A stretch of 64,000 nucleotides of DNA, taken from contig JAULSN010000008.1 of NCBI GenBank assembly GCA_033439765.1, positions 2,108,001-2,172,000 on the forward strand, given 5' to 3'. Below are positions 36,437 through 48,099 of the stretch, in pieces (within the stretch, counting starts at the first letter, position 1; each line of letters starts with the position of its first letter). The position numbers and the translations under genes were made by a program. The stretch is from Lasiosphaeria ovina (lineage: Eukaryota > Ascomycota > Sordariomycetes > Sordariales > Lasiosphaeriaceae). The notes under the pieces were generated by a model. It made no database searches and was not told the origin of the DNA. It was given only the letters and a program-made list of their open reading frames with translations.

Positions 36437-38109
36437 ATGAAATCGGAAATAGATGAAGAGGCGATGTGGGAAGGCATCAAGACTGCGACCGAAGATCCCG
36501 AGGAGCTCAAAGTTATTTGCTGTGCCCTGGACTCGTTTCTGTCAGTGACTCCCGTTCTCGATCGCCCTCCCCTCTCGCCCCTCCTTACCCCCCTCCTCCA
36601 TACCAAGCTTCAGCCTCCACTTGTCCAGCTTGCACTCTTTGGTCTTTACAATCTTCAAAACATTCCCAAACACGAAGAGTTCAAGCGGCTGTTTGTTTAG
36701 CAATGCTCGCAGACCCTTGCGGCGCAAGCAAATTGTGGAAAACCAGAGTCATCTCTCATGGCTGGTTCACTTGATATGCCAGGCATCCCAGTGCTCCAGC
36801 TCTCACGACCATACTTCCTTCAGCTCCTGCACCTTTCCTCCATCATTATCACTTTGTCGGCATAGCCATGCTTTGCTCTGTCTCGCTTCTTTTCGGTTTA
36901 ATAGCTGTTCTACAATGAATACCTGGCAAGCCCCTGAGCCTGCTTCCTGTTGCTAACTCCTGGGCTAGGCAGTATGCAAAGTCGGCACACTTCCAAATCA
37001 CACATCAGCGGAGACAAGCCTTTTATGCCTTACCCAGGTACCAGTGGGAAATGCTGGCGGGGCCTCCGTTCAACTATCTCGAGACATTGGATAAGGTCGA
37101 CGCCGCCATTGAGTCCAACGCCGAGATTTGCCGCGCAATAGTCAAGACCGGGCAACCTATGGTGCTGCCCCCTGATCATCAAGCAAAGTCTGGCCAACAA
37201 TCATCTACTACTCCCCACTGGTCTGGATGGGCTAAAGCCGCTGATATCGACAAAGCCCGTACTACGGTCCGGCAGTTCTACCGTGACTGGACGGCTGAGG
37301 GCGCCTCGGAGCGAGAGGCATGCTACGGCCCAGTCATACGTGCACTAGTTGCTGAGAAGGCGTCTAGAGAGCCAGAGCCCGAGAACCCGTTCAAGGTCCT
37401 CGTACCCGGTGCCGGACTAGGCCGCCTCGTTTTTGAGTTGTGTCTGAAAGGATTTGCTGTTGAGGGCAACGAGATTTCATACCACCAACTGCTGGCCTCG
37501 TCGTACATACTTAACTCGTGTGAGGGCGCAGGCCAGCACACCATCTACCCCTGGGTCCATTCCTTCTCAAATCACTTGACTAGAGCAAACCATCGGCGAG
37601 GATATGCAGTTCCGGATATCCACTGCGGGACCGAGATAGCACGCGCACAGCAACAGGGCACGATAGGGACCATGTCCATGGTTGCCGCCGATTTCCTGTG
37701 CCTCTACAACGACCACACCCACGCCGTATCCTATGATGCGGTTGCCACCGTCTTTTTCCTCGATACTGCACCGAACTTGCTACGGTACCTAGATGCAATC
37801 TTTCACTGTTTGAAGCCCGGCGGCATTCTAGTGAACTTGGGTCCGCTGCTGTGGCACTTTGAAAACACCCTCACTAACCGTACCAACGACGAGAGCGACA
37901 GCGATAACAGTACTGGTGGCATAGCTGACCCTGGTCGCTTCGAGCTCACCGATGACGAGGTCATGGCCCTGGTGACCTCTGCCGGGTTCGAGGTGGTCTC
38001 GCGGGAGACTGGCATTGAGGCGCCATACATACATGACAAGGACTCGATGCTCCAGATGGTGTATAAAGCGAGCTTTTGGGTAGCTCGCAAGCCAGAAAGC
38101 AAGGCTTAG
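36437..38109 (+). CDS. Carnosine N-methyltransferase-type (N2227 family) enzyme
   Basis: Two exons are supported: 36437 to about 36544, and 36973-38109, about 414 residues. The acceptor at 36972 is clear (TAGGCAG). The donor is less certain, GTGACT at 36545 being the in-frame choice, so the 428-bp intron needs RNA evidence. Exon 1 ends A-L-D-S-F and exon 2 opens Y-A-K-S-A-H-F-Q-I-T-H-Q-R-R-Q-A-F-Y-A-L-P, the conserved start of this family. The SAM-binding motif is V-L-V-P-G-A-G-L-G-R-L, followed by G-N-E-I-S-Y-H-Q-L-L-A-S-S-Y-I-L-N. Further on come F-F-L-D-T-A and L-K-P-G-G-I-L-V-N-L-G-P-L-L-W-H-F. Human CARNMT1 methylates carnosine and histidine in peptides; yeast YNL092W is the homologue. 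The family call is firm, the substrate in fungi uncertain. Confidence 0.88.
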
Positions 38110-39591
38110 TACGCCTTAGCTATGTAACAGAGTGCTAAAATGGATCTCACAACAGTACGGCCATCGGCCTAGCCACTATACAGCAGGTATTACGAATATC
38201 ACTAGCGATTGCGGGATAGAATGCGAGATGGGGACACGGGCTAGCGCAGATTATCTGCTATTGGCACACCGAGGGCGAGTAATAAGTGCCATGTGTTGAC
38301 GAGATGTTCATCAGCTGTTTCGAGTGTGCTCTTCTCCTCCATTGTCTGCTTACCGACCAAGCACATTTCACCTCACTTGGATCATAATTCTTTCAACGTC
38401 TTGGCCAAGATATAGGAGCAGAATCCGCTGTATAGAGATTGAAAGCCTTTGTCTTCCTCCGGCTCTCCTTCATAACTATATCTACAAGGTGTTTTACAGA
38501 TATCTCCACCGGCCATAACTATCTGCCTACGTATTTTCAGAGCACGGGGGCTTGTGAGCAAGCACAAACGAGCAAACGGACAAACAGACAAACACTATAC
38601 AGCAGGCACGCAGTGAGCCAGACAGTCCGGAAGCCCAGCAGGTTAAAACCAAGCAAACAGGCCACCATTAGAATGTAGCGATAAGCAAAGACCGCATCAA
38701 ATAAGAGGTAAATAGAAAGAAGCAAGACTATTCCACTTCCCGCCCTTTACGCCTTAGGTTAGGTACCTGGTATGCAAGGTAGTAGCAATGAACAACTTGG
38801 TTTCTCTCTGCGGTGCCACCCATGCCCATTCTCTCCCGAATATCGACACTTTGTACTTCGCTCTAAGGGGGGGGGAGGGTATTGCCTTTTTGAAACAATG
38901 TTGTGACGGGCCGATAAAGCACCTTGAAGGATAAGAAAGAATATTCAATGTAGGGATGTAAGAGGCAAGCTTCATGGGCGTAAAAAGACCAAACTCCCTT
39001 TTTTCTCTGCCCCCCTCGCCCAAGTCATTCATCTCTATCTCCATTGAGCAATTTCTGTTTGTTTGTGTACGCGTGGCCACTTAATCACCCCAGGAGAGAA
39101 AAACTCTTTAAGCTGGTGCTGTTTTGCCCATCTTCGCTAATGTGTAGCGGCGATCGTCGGGAACTAGAAAGGGTATTCCATCTGAAATACGAACGAGAGA
39201 GAACGGCAACCTTCCCACTGCTCCCTTTCTTCATGTTGGGTATCGTACTACCTTACTTTAGACAACCCCCTTGCATGGAAAACAAAACGACATACATGAC
39301 CCGCCGACCAGCCATCCCGAATGCTCCCTCATACCCCCGCTTGTGTAGCCAAAGAAGAACAGAAAGAAAAGCAAACATTTCGTCAAGTGATAGGTTTGTA
39401 GTAGATATGTGAGTAGGGTCGGTCTTGAGTCCTGTTCCTGTGCCAGAATTCTAGGGAACCTGTGCCTGCCATATTCGGCATTGGCACCGGCTCGCGTTCA
39501 AAGTCTTCGAAGCCCACCACCATCACCCTGGAGGGTCAATGGCAACCACGAGCTCCACGGCTCTAATTAATATAACTCCAGCATCGAGTTA
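38110..39591. other. Convergent 3' intergenic region
   Basis: Lies between the ends of the N-methyltransferase and Ssh4-like genes. It contains a G-run at about 38868-38878. No gene or structured element seen. Confidence 0.5.
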
Positions 39592-41240
39592 TCATCTGGA
39601 TGATCTCGCGGTCCTGGTGCTGTCGCTCCTGTCACGCCCTGCTCCTTGTTGTAGAGCATCCTGGTAGCTAGGTATCGGCGGACTCGGGGGCCCTTGCGAT
39701 GTGGCCCTGTTGCTACTCGAACCTGCCCTTACTGTTGCTGAAGAACCGCCTCGGCTCCTGGTAAGACGAATCAGAGGTGCGTTCTCGTCGTCGAAGCTAC
39801 TTCTCCTACTATTGTCACCAGCATCTGAAGGTTCAGGGCTGGTGTACTCTGGAGGTGGTGGATTGTGAGGATCGTGCAACCCGAGTCCGACGTTCGTCTG
39901 GATCTCGCCAGCCTGCGCCACCGATGCCGCCGCCGCAGCACTAGTACTAGCCTCGCCTGTGTCATCTGTGGGCACCAGTTGGGCGAGGGAGATGTCTGTA
40001 GGGCTGCGGAGCGGTCCCGGGCTAGTTGGGGAAAGCACTCTGAAATTCCCCGACCTTGTCCGGCTGTGACCTGGATCCAGCACATTTGGGTTCTGCCTTG
40101 CGTATGTCTGGACAGAATGGCTATACCCATGACCGCGACCTTGCGAGCCCGTGTAACCATCCTTTCTTCCCGCCTCAAGAAGAATGCTGCCCTGTTCCGA
40201 GCCGTATGGCGGAGGCGGTGCTAGGGAGCCAGTCATTGGAGCAAGACCCCACTTCTTGACGTTTGCTTCAATGAAGACGAAGCCAGCCTGGCCAAAATTG
40301 ACATGTGCAATGCTTGGCCCGTTTGCGCCGATGGCGGGGAAGAAATTCTGTGATTTCAGGCCGTGGACGACGTCTTCCAGCTTCTTGCCGTTCCTTGTGA
40401 AGAATATGGTACCGGTTCGCGGGCGGTAGCCGACGCCAATAACATCGCCCTGCACGATTTGTGGCCCATAGGGAGTCGGGTTGAAAGGCTGGTTGAAACG
40501 TCTGGTGCCGTTGGACAGATATGCAACCGAATACTTGTGATAGCCTAGAAATGCCAGCGTCAGCCTCGACCAAAAATATCCCGCAGTAGAAGACTCATAC
40601 CTGGTAGCCGGAACAACGGATAAGGCTTGGTAGCCATGCCGATGCTCATCAGAGTAGTCTCGGGCTTATCGTAAACCTTTGTCTCCCAATAGTAAACCTC
40701 GTTCTGCTTGGGAACAGGGAGGTTGCTCATGACGGTGCACTCAGAGTCAAAGAACTCTATTTCAGTCCGCGCCTCGACGAAACAGTTGGCGATTTCCAGC
40801 TCCGGCTCGAACTCCCAAGCTGCCACGCCCTTCTCCTGAATAGCAAGGTATTGTGACAGAGATATGTCGGTCTGGAGGGACTCGGGGGGATTTGCGGTGA
40901 TGAAGGCTGCCATCATAACAAAGGTCAGTAAAAGTAGACAGCAGGGACACCGAGCTAGATGTGACCAGGCCATTCAGACACCAAGCGTACCTTTGGCCCT
41001 GAGATATTCTGTCCTTTGCATATCGTCCATTGTCTCGAGGGCCTCGGCCTCCTCCCGCGCGAATGCTTGCTCGTCATCGTACTCTCCGGGGCGACCGATG
41101 CGGTCGAGAAATATGCGGCCCGACGCTGTGTATCTGAAAAAGTAGAATACGAAGAAGAGGATGGCGATCAGGATCGCCGACCCGAAAGACGATAACAGGG
41201 CGATGATGATGCCGTCCATGCCGGGGCTGTAGTCGGACAT
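39592..41240 (-). CDS. Ssh4/Ear1-like SPRY-domain Rsp5 adaptor
   Basis: Three exons on the minus strand, 41240-40991, 40906-40601 and 40544-39592, coding 502 residues. Donors are GTACGC and GTATGA; acceptors are GGCAG and TCTAG. A single membrane segment lies at about 9-36, with no cleavable signal evident, followed by a basic and then acidic juxtamembrane region. A SPRY domain covers about 110-285 (Y-Y-W-E-T-K-V-Y, I-G-M-A-T-K-P-Y-P, Y-R-P-R-T-G-T-I-F-F-T-R-N-G-K-K-L). The disordered tail carries P-P-P-P-Y at 295-299 and P-P-E-Y at 416-419, PY motifs that bind WW domains of the Rsp5/NEDD4 ubiquitin ligase. In yeast, Ssh4 and Ear1 use this layout at endosomes and vacuoles to direct ubiquitination and sorting of membrane proteins. 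Motifs and domain order are seen; the role is inferred from the family. Confidence 0.9.
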
Positions 41241-43783
41241 GGTGTGTGTATGTGTTCGGGTGCTTCTCAGGACACTCGGTATTATCGCGATGGCGGTTCG
41301 ATGACGATCGTCGCTATCGCTGGCGTCACCGCCAAGCCCTCCGGCATCCGCGGTTGCTGCCCCTTCTCCGTATCACGCCACGGCGAAGTCTCCCCGCCTG
41401 GCCTCGCAAGCGTTACCAGGGAGCAGCAAGGAAAGGAATTCGAAGGAATGAATGACTGTCTGGCCAGCCAAATTGTCGAGTGGAGGACGGATGATGTCGA
41501 AGTAGACGTACACAGCTGTGGCTGTTTGCGATTCGTACAATCAATCGTTGGTTGGTCAGGTGGGATTAGGGACGTCGGTGTGGTGGTGGGTGCGTCACGC
41601 TTGCCTGCTTGCTGGGGGGCTGGCGGGCGTCTCTGACGGCAACGTAACGGATGGAGCGGTGTTATTAACTGGAGCCGGCTCAAAGCTTGTTCGAAGAAAT
41701 GATTGACCAAAGGGAGAAAGAGACAAAAGAAGATGAGACGAGGGTATAAATTTTGGTTGTCTCCCAGCGGTTCGAGTAATTACCAAGGTCAAGAGTCGAG
41801 AGAGAGAGCAGGTGGTGTTCCAGGTTTACGTACCTAGGCGATGTTGCCCAGGTCAGTTCGGGTTTGGTCCGGAACAGGTCGCAACCTCTGGGATGCCGCT
41901 GTCCTGCTTTCACACTGCCCGCTTCGCAAATCGGTGCCTGCGTTTGCGCACTAACTGGTGGCCGAGTTAAAACCGGCGCTAGCTGATTACACGTTATCAG
42001 AGTGGCGGGGGGAGGGGCGCAAACGGGCCAGGATCTTTGGGGGTCGCAAGGGTAGGAATGACGCTGGCGGCGGAACGGTTAGAGATCTCGAGACCTCGAG
42101 ACCCCTCCGAGAGCCTGGGCGGGTGGGCAAGGCCCAAGCCTGCTGGACATGTCGAATAAGGGCATCAGCATCAATACCTCCGTACTTCTCCCACGCAGGG
42201 CTAAAGTTCACAACCTGCCGAGGAACGGGATTTAGGTTCCCTTACAGTTTACAGTTCCAACTTTCATTTTATTGGACACGATGCCCTTATCTGGCTGATC
42301 GCTCGGCGACATTCAATTCCTTCCCAGCCAGCTTGGATGACACGCGAAGGGCTAATTATATAGGTGAAGATGCCGGTTTCTAATCAACAATTGACGATGC
42401 CAGCTGTTATCAGCACTTTTGATCCGGGGCGCATAAACTCGTCCGTCGAAGTGCCAGGGACCTTCCCTGAGAAGTCCTCAGCGCACAAAGGTCCGAACGG
42501 TTTCAGAAAGAAAACATACAAATGCCAACGCACCGATCTGAGCAGCATCTGTGTCTGTCCGCGCTTGTGCTCACTGCTACTGCCCGCAGCCAACCAAGGT
42601 TGACGGCCTGTAACTAACGGCCCAAAGGTTAGGTGGCCCTTGGCCATTGTTTCGAGTCGCTGCCCGTCGGGACGCCATTTCTGGCCCTTGTTTCTTTGCG
42701 CGGCTGCAGCTGCAGCCCACCACCATTCCTACGAACGGTTCTGTACATACATATACCGCGCAGCAGCAGCACTTGAATCTTGGCAGCGGCTCTGGTCAGC
42801 AGAAGCTGAGAGGTGAACGGGGCTGAGGGATTGATGCATCGATGGTTGTCAGCCCAGCCCTGCAAGGCCTGGCATGGCCTGTCGCTGGATTAAAATAGAC
42901 CTCACCTCTACTTCGAGGGAGTTACGTATCCGAACTGGGTACTGTACAATACATACCTTTTTCTTCTGGATGCCCTTCTTCTACTTAGTCTCGGCGATTG
43001 CATTCTGTATGCGAGCAAGGGCGAAAGGGAGCAAAAAGGAACGGACATGTATTATGCATCGAAAACAACACGACACAGGAGTTTGCAATTGCCTACCTAT
43101 TTAGCTCGTGAATCTAGTAGTTCTTACCTTGCGCTAGCTTGAGATATGTTTTTCGTGGATTACCTTCCCAAGTCTTATGAGACTGAAGCAAAGGGAACAT
43201 TCTAGTAGCTTGTTGGGTGGAACACCAGTGGAGGGCTCGCATGGCTTTGACAGTCTCGGCTCGATGAAATCAGGATGAGATCTGGACGAAATCTCCGGAC
43301 ATACGAAAATATTCTACAGGTATCTGCTGGAGTCGGTATTGGAGCTGGGGATGGCTCTTGAATAACACTGAATGACTCAGAATTGTATACGACCAGGCTT
43401 GTCAATAATCGGAAATCGTCCTGTGTCCACCCAACCCCCCAGGCATCAAGGCATTGGAACAGATGATGTATTGATTCATATTCCTGCGTATCTATGCGCC
43501 GCAGACAGGTTGCATGTTGCTGTCGTCTAATAACCGGCATTGTTGACATGAAAATGATGTCCATGGGGTGCCGTGATATAACGCCTGCAAATGTCCCAAT
43601 CTCAAAGCCCCCCAATCTGGCTGTTCCAAGCTACCCGCCTTTCATACACAGAAAAGGAGAACAAGGCAATACTTCCCCCCTCCCATAGCGACCTTGGCTA
43701 CTAGTACTCCATAGGCACCCACCAAGACAAGATGTTCCAATCGAACAGATAACATACTACATCGAAACCCCGTTCCGTTTCAC
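41241..43783. other. Intergenic region of about 2.5 kb
   Basis: Contains the Ssh4-like promoter on its left and the 3' flank of the membrane protein gene on its right. Several short open frames occur, none with recognisable features. A TACCTAGG palindrome lies near 41831. Confidence 0.5.
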
Positions 43784-45142
43784 TCAGACACCACTCTCGG
43801 AATCTCCCCCGCGGGTCCGCCTATACCCTGCGCCGGCGCGCTTCTTGCGCTTCTCCTCTTGATATGCAAAGTCGCTGGTGGCCGTGGAAGACGACAACGG
43901 CACGGGGATGTGGACGGGGTGCTGGTAGACCTTGGTGCCGACCTCGCTGCCCGTGCCGACGTCGCTCTCGGTCCAGCTGCCGGGGACGCGGCGCTCGCCG
44001 CCGGCGGCCCGCGGCGCGCTGGTGCGGGAGGTGCCGCTGACCATGCTCTCGGTCGCCTCGTCGATGGGGCGGAGAGACACGTCGTCGGCCCGCTGCCAGC
44101 TAAAGTCGCGTCTCTGCTGTGTGGCGGCAGCGGCAGCGGCGGCGGCGCGCTGCTCCTTCTCCTCGCGCCGCAGCCTCCGGGCCTCGGAACGCAGCCGCTC
44201 GTTCTCGCGGCTCGCGTTCTTGTCCGCCGTCGAGTAGACCTTTCGGATGCCGCCGGCGGCGCCGCTGCGCTCGGCGTCCTTCTTCGTGGGAGTGCTGGTG
44301 GGCGTGCGCTCGCGGTGGCTGATGAGTTCCGACGTCACGGTGCTGCCCGTGTCGGTGGAGCCGACGCCGCTCCCGCTGGCGGTCGAGTGGCTGGGGTTCG
44401 TCGAGCCGTCCCACGTGCTGGCCTCGCTCTGCTTGTTGATGCCGCCGACGCGGGCGGGCTTCTCGTGGCGGTAGCTGCGGAGGTGCTTCTTGGCCTCGGA
44501 CTCGGCCTCCTCGTCGATCAGGATGCCGTCGGCGCCGACCTTGCGGCTCGACTTGCCGTGTTTGCGCTCCTCCTTCTCGCGCTCCTTCTCCTCGCGCCGG
44601 CGCTCCTTCTCGCGCTCCTTTTGCTCGCGCTTCTTGCGCCGCTTCTCGCGCCCGTAGATGTCCGACACGCCCCCGGTGATGCCCGTCATGTTGGTCATCC
44701 CGCTCACCACCGTGGTCGCGTCCTCGGTGCTGTTGTCGTCCACGTCCTTGTAGACGCTCCCGCCGCCGAGGGCCGTGCTGGGCGTGGCGCCCGAGAGGAG
44801 GGTGCCGTTGGGGCCCCTGCGGCGAAGGACTGTCGACTTGTAGTCGTCCCAGTCGTCCTTTCTGAAGTGGAAGCCGCCGTTCTTGGCCCAGAAGAAGAAC
44901 CAGATCCCCCCGACCACGAAGGCGACTCCGAGAAGCGCGAATACCGCGAATACAGCATTGTTGTTGATTTGGTGTGGAGGAATTATGCCCTTGCTCGGGT
45001 CTACGTTGTCGGCGTCGTCTCGCGCGAGGAGAAGCGAGCGTGCACGCAGCGGTCCCAATGAACCGACGTCGGGCTGGCGAGCGGTGTGGGTCTTGAAGGC
45101 GGATGTCAGGAAAGCGTTGACGGCAGCGATCGCGGGCGCCAT
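43784..45142 (-). CDS. Predicted single-pass membrane protein, charged cytoplasmic tail, unknown function
   Basis: Single exon. The ATG at 45142 gives 452 residues, with an ACC before the ATG and a G after it. An in-frame ATG at 45190 would add 16 residues and cannot be excluded. One membrane segment lies at about 62-85 (A-V-F-A-L-L-G-V-A-F-V-V-G-G-I-W-F-F-F-W). Next comes F-H-F-R-K-D-D-W-D-D-Y, then a Lys/Arg/Glu-rich stretch at about 165-195 likely to be a long helix, then Ser/Thr-rich disorder. A second charged alanine-rich helix lies near 330-360, and the C-terminus is basic. I do not recognise the family; the layout suggests a membrane-anchored scaffold. The gene is markedly GC-rich, so long antisense frames cover it; those are composition effects. 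Confidence 0.75.
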   Translation of the reverse strand: MAPAIAAVNAFLTSAFKTHTARQPDVGSLGPLRARSLLLARDDADNVDPSKGIIPPHQINNNAVFAVFALLGVAFVVGGIWFFFWAKNGGFHFRKDDWDDYKSTVLRRRGPNGTLLSGATPSTALGGGSVYKDVDDNSTEDATTVVSGMTNMTGITGGVSDIYGREKRRKKREQKEREKERRREEKEREKEERKHGKSSRKVGADGILIDEEAESEAKKHLRSYRHEKPARVGGINKQSEASTWDGSTNPSHSTASGSGVGSTDTGSTVTSELISHRERTPTSTPTKKDAERSGAAGGIRKVYSTADKNASRENERLRSEARRLRREEKEQRAAAAAAAATQQRRDFSWQRADDVSLRPIDEATESMVSGTSRTSAPRAAGGERRVPGSWTESDVGTGSEVGTKVYQHPVHIPVPLSSSTATSDFAYQEEKRKKRAGAGYRRTRGGDSESGV

Positions 45143-48099
45143 GGTTGAGGTGCCGCCGCACTGGAATGCGGAGTGCTGCCGGCTGGCCAAGCCAAGCTTG
45201 CTAAAATGGCCTTTTGAGATTGTAATTTCGAGAGAACCCCTTAGTATGTGATGTGGTATGTGAGACTGGTCGTGTCGACTGGAATGAACGATATCTCTTC
45301 GGAATTCGGATACAGAGAGCGGATCAGAGAGCCAGGCGACGTTACCAGTGTGGTGCAGTGGAGGTGTGTCTGGTGTTTTCGTGTTGTGCCGTTAACCCAG
45401 AAACCAAGGGGGCTGGCGTTGGTGGCTTGTGCGTCGGGACTCGGAGAGGGGCTGGGGGCGGCGAGGAAGGATGGTATGACGTCCGGTAAACAAAGGAAAA
45501 TGCGTCCATCGCATCACCCAGCAACGGCAGGGCAACGGCAACGGCAACCCACGGGGAAAACCGTGCCCCATAAATAAATCTGCAACCAATTAATCAATCC
45601 TGGTCGCCAAGCCTTCTTCCCCCCGAACCCCCGGCTCGCAGGTGGTGGGGTAATCGTAGCAAGCCCCTCGCAGTACCCGCTCCTTCCCTCACTATCGCAT
45701 TCTCGCTTCGCCTTTTCGCTGTGGAGCGGAGGTGAGTGCTGGGTGCTTCATCTTCCATTGAGCCGTGTCTTACACAAATTGGGCATGTTCAAGCCTTGAT
45801 CAGATCAAGAGCAAAGGTGATGCCGACTTTCTACAATGTAATATGGTCTACAAAACTGCCAAGCAAAAGAAAAAAAGAAGAAAACCCAAGTTTGAGAAGC
45901 CAGCAGAAAAACTTCCGTCGCCACTCCGATCAAAGTGCCATCGAGAAGCGGGGTGTGACACCCGAAACCTTTTCGCTGTCGATTTTTTTCTTCTTTTTTC
46001 TTTTTTCTTTTTTCGGTGAGAGTGAACCAAATGACTGGGTTGCCACCTCTGCCTCTTTCCGCATGTGATTATTTACTTGGTGGTACGGACGGCCTACAAG
46101 TTCTACACTTGGACGGGCAAAATTGATTCGTAAGGAAGTGTCGTTCCTTATTTGCGTACAGTACTCTGTACATGATGTTGCCACAGCACGCCCCCGAATC
46201 TATACAGAGCACTCAGTACAGTCCCGAGCACGCATTGGGCGGAATGGGCAAGAAGCAGACAGGCAGGGCCCGAGGCAAAACCGAAGAGAGGTGTCCAGCT
46301 ATTTTTAATTATCATATCACGGAAGAAAAAAAACCTCCCAATTCTTACGCCGCAAGAAGTTTCATCCAGTGGTATCGCGTTCTACAGCTACCCCCCCTAG
46401 AAAAGGTGTTGTGTTTCAAAGCCGTATCACGACGCGCTGAGGAAAGATATGCGTAGGTACAGTACTCATTACCCGCGTGCTCCTAGAGTAGACAGCGGCC
46501 TTACAGCCACCCCTATTTGATGGCGCAAGAGTGGCTAGGAAGCTGCCTAAAATTCCGTGTCAGGCAGGCATGTAAAACAGAAAATGGGTCGGACAACTCC
46601 CTAGACTTCAAAGTTGTCAGTGGGTTCTGCACGAACAGCTGCTATGCTATCTGGCTTATACCCTACCTGTCTGTCTGAGTCTCAAGATCTCATAGGTACA
46701 AAAAAAGGGAGACGACAAGACTATATTTTCCCTTGTCGACATCATTCACTGTCTTCTTTCATGCGCTGGCTTGGAACTTTGAGGGTTTCAAGTGGGATAT
46801 AGCGAGACTCCAGTGGATTTATGTATTCTGAAATGAGCTGGGAAATATCTCTGGGATATATATCCTCCAACTAGACATGAATTGGGACCTGCCTGCTCCT
46901 CCATCTGGGACCGACCACGACCAAATATAGATATAGCTATATCGACAATGAGTCTCCGCAAAGTATAATAATAGCATGCCGTCTCTGGTTTCGGGTATTC
47001 CCCCCATCCAAGCCAGTGTAGCCGCATCTTCTCTCTCCAGCAGCCGACCCAGTCTCTCGATGAGAAAAGGAAGCAAGTGGTAGACAGCCGGGGCCAAACA
47101 AAGCAAGGCCGATATCGAGGGGAAACCAGAGAGATGGCGTGACAATCCTCCGCTCGTCCCACGCCATTGCAAAGAGCATAAACGCATGGGCAGATTGGTT
47201 CCCCGTGTCCTCCCCTCCACAAGAAGTGTGAACTTCATTGACGAACAAATTCTATCGTTGCTCGGTGTCCCTTGGTAGCAGCAGTGAATCCAACTCTTAC
47301 GCCATTGCAAATGCGAAAAAAAAGAGGTCTCAGCTGGGAAGACAAGACTTTATCGCACAGCTTGGCTGTTAACATCTGAAGAAACGGAAAGAAGAATAGT
47401 AATAGTAGAGAAAAGTAGAAGGTGCCAACAGAGTCGGTTTGAAGTCAATCTTGCCCTGCTGAAGGGAGAAAAAGGTGGAGACTGAAAAGAAAAAAAAATA
47501 ATCCTCCAACGTATAAATATCCAACAGACTGGACCAGCCATGGTCGTCCTTGGCAGAAGCCCGTCGATAAGAAAGCTCGCTCGAATGAACCAGGCTGTAC
47601 ATAATGCACAGGCAGAAAGTCAAAAGCAACCTTCCGGCCCAAACACCCCCCAAAAAAAAGGGTAAACCTTGCAAAGGTGTTGGTATTAAGCAGTCGATGC
47701 TGTTTTCCATGCCAATTTTAGGGGTATGACTTTTTCCGCCAACTGATTTGAGCCAGCAACAAGGCCGCCATGCTAGAAGCATAGAATACAGATCGAAACG
47801 AAGAACTGAAGGTGTATCCAAGTCCGGATCCCCCTTGACCACCGTGTGTGGACCGTCCACAAGGGTATTCACAGAAGGTATTGATGAGAATATAAAAAAA
47901 TGAAAATGGAAAAAAGGACACGGTAGTCCGACAAGGAAATGTCAACGCTCGCTTTGCGATAACCAGGAAAAATAAAATTATGCACACTAATCGATATCGT
48001 CGTCCTCGCCCAGAGTGACCGAGTTTGTCATCAGCTTCGTCAATGTTGTCGTATCGTCTTTCATAAACACGAGGTCGTCGTTTGTGTCGCTAAATGCCC
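45143..48099. other. Intergenic region of about 3 kb
   Basis: No gene supported. Pyrimidine/purine-rich runs lie at about 45985-46015 (CTTTT type), and GTACAGTACT-like palindromic motifs occur between 46155 and 46470. The left part is the promoter of the membrane protein gene. Confidence 0.5.

Noticed and set aside
43859..45061. 400-codon open frame on the plus strand, antisense to the membrane protein gene
   Set aside because: Composition is almost only Ala, Val, Leu, Arg, Gly and Asp. It arises from the GC-rich codon use of the minus-strand gene; no domain or start context supports it.
44100..45161. 353-codon minus-strand frame overlapping the same gene
   Set aside because: An Arg/Gly/His-rich out-of-frame shadow of the real gene.
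46360..46440. tRNA-like A-box and B-box words (CAGTGGTATCGCG ... TTTCAAAGCC)
   Set aside because: No acceptor stem or T-arm pairing could be drawn, and the B-box deviates from consensus.
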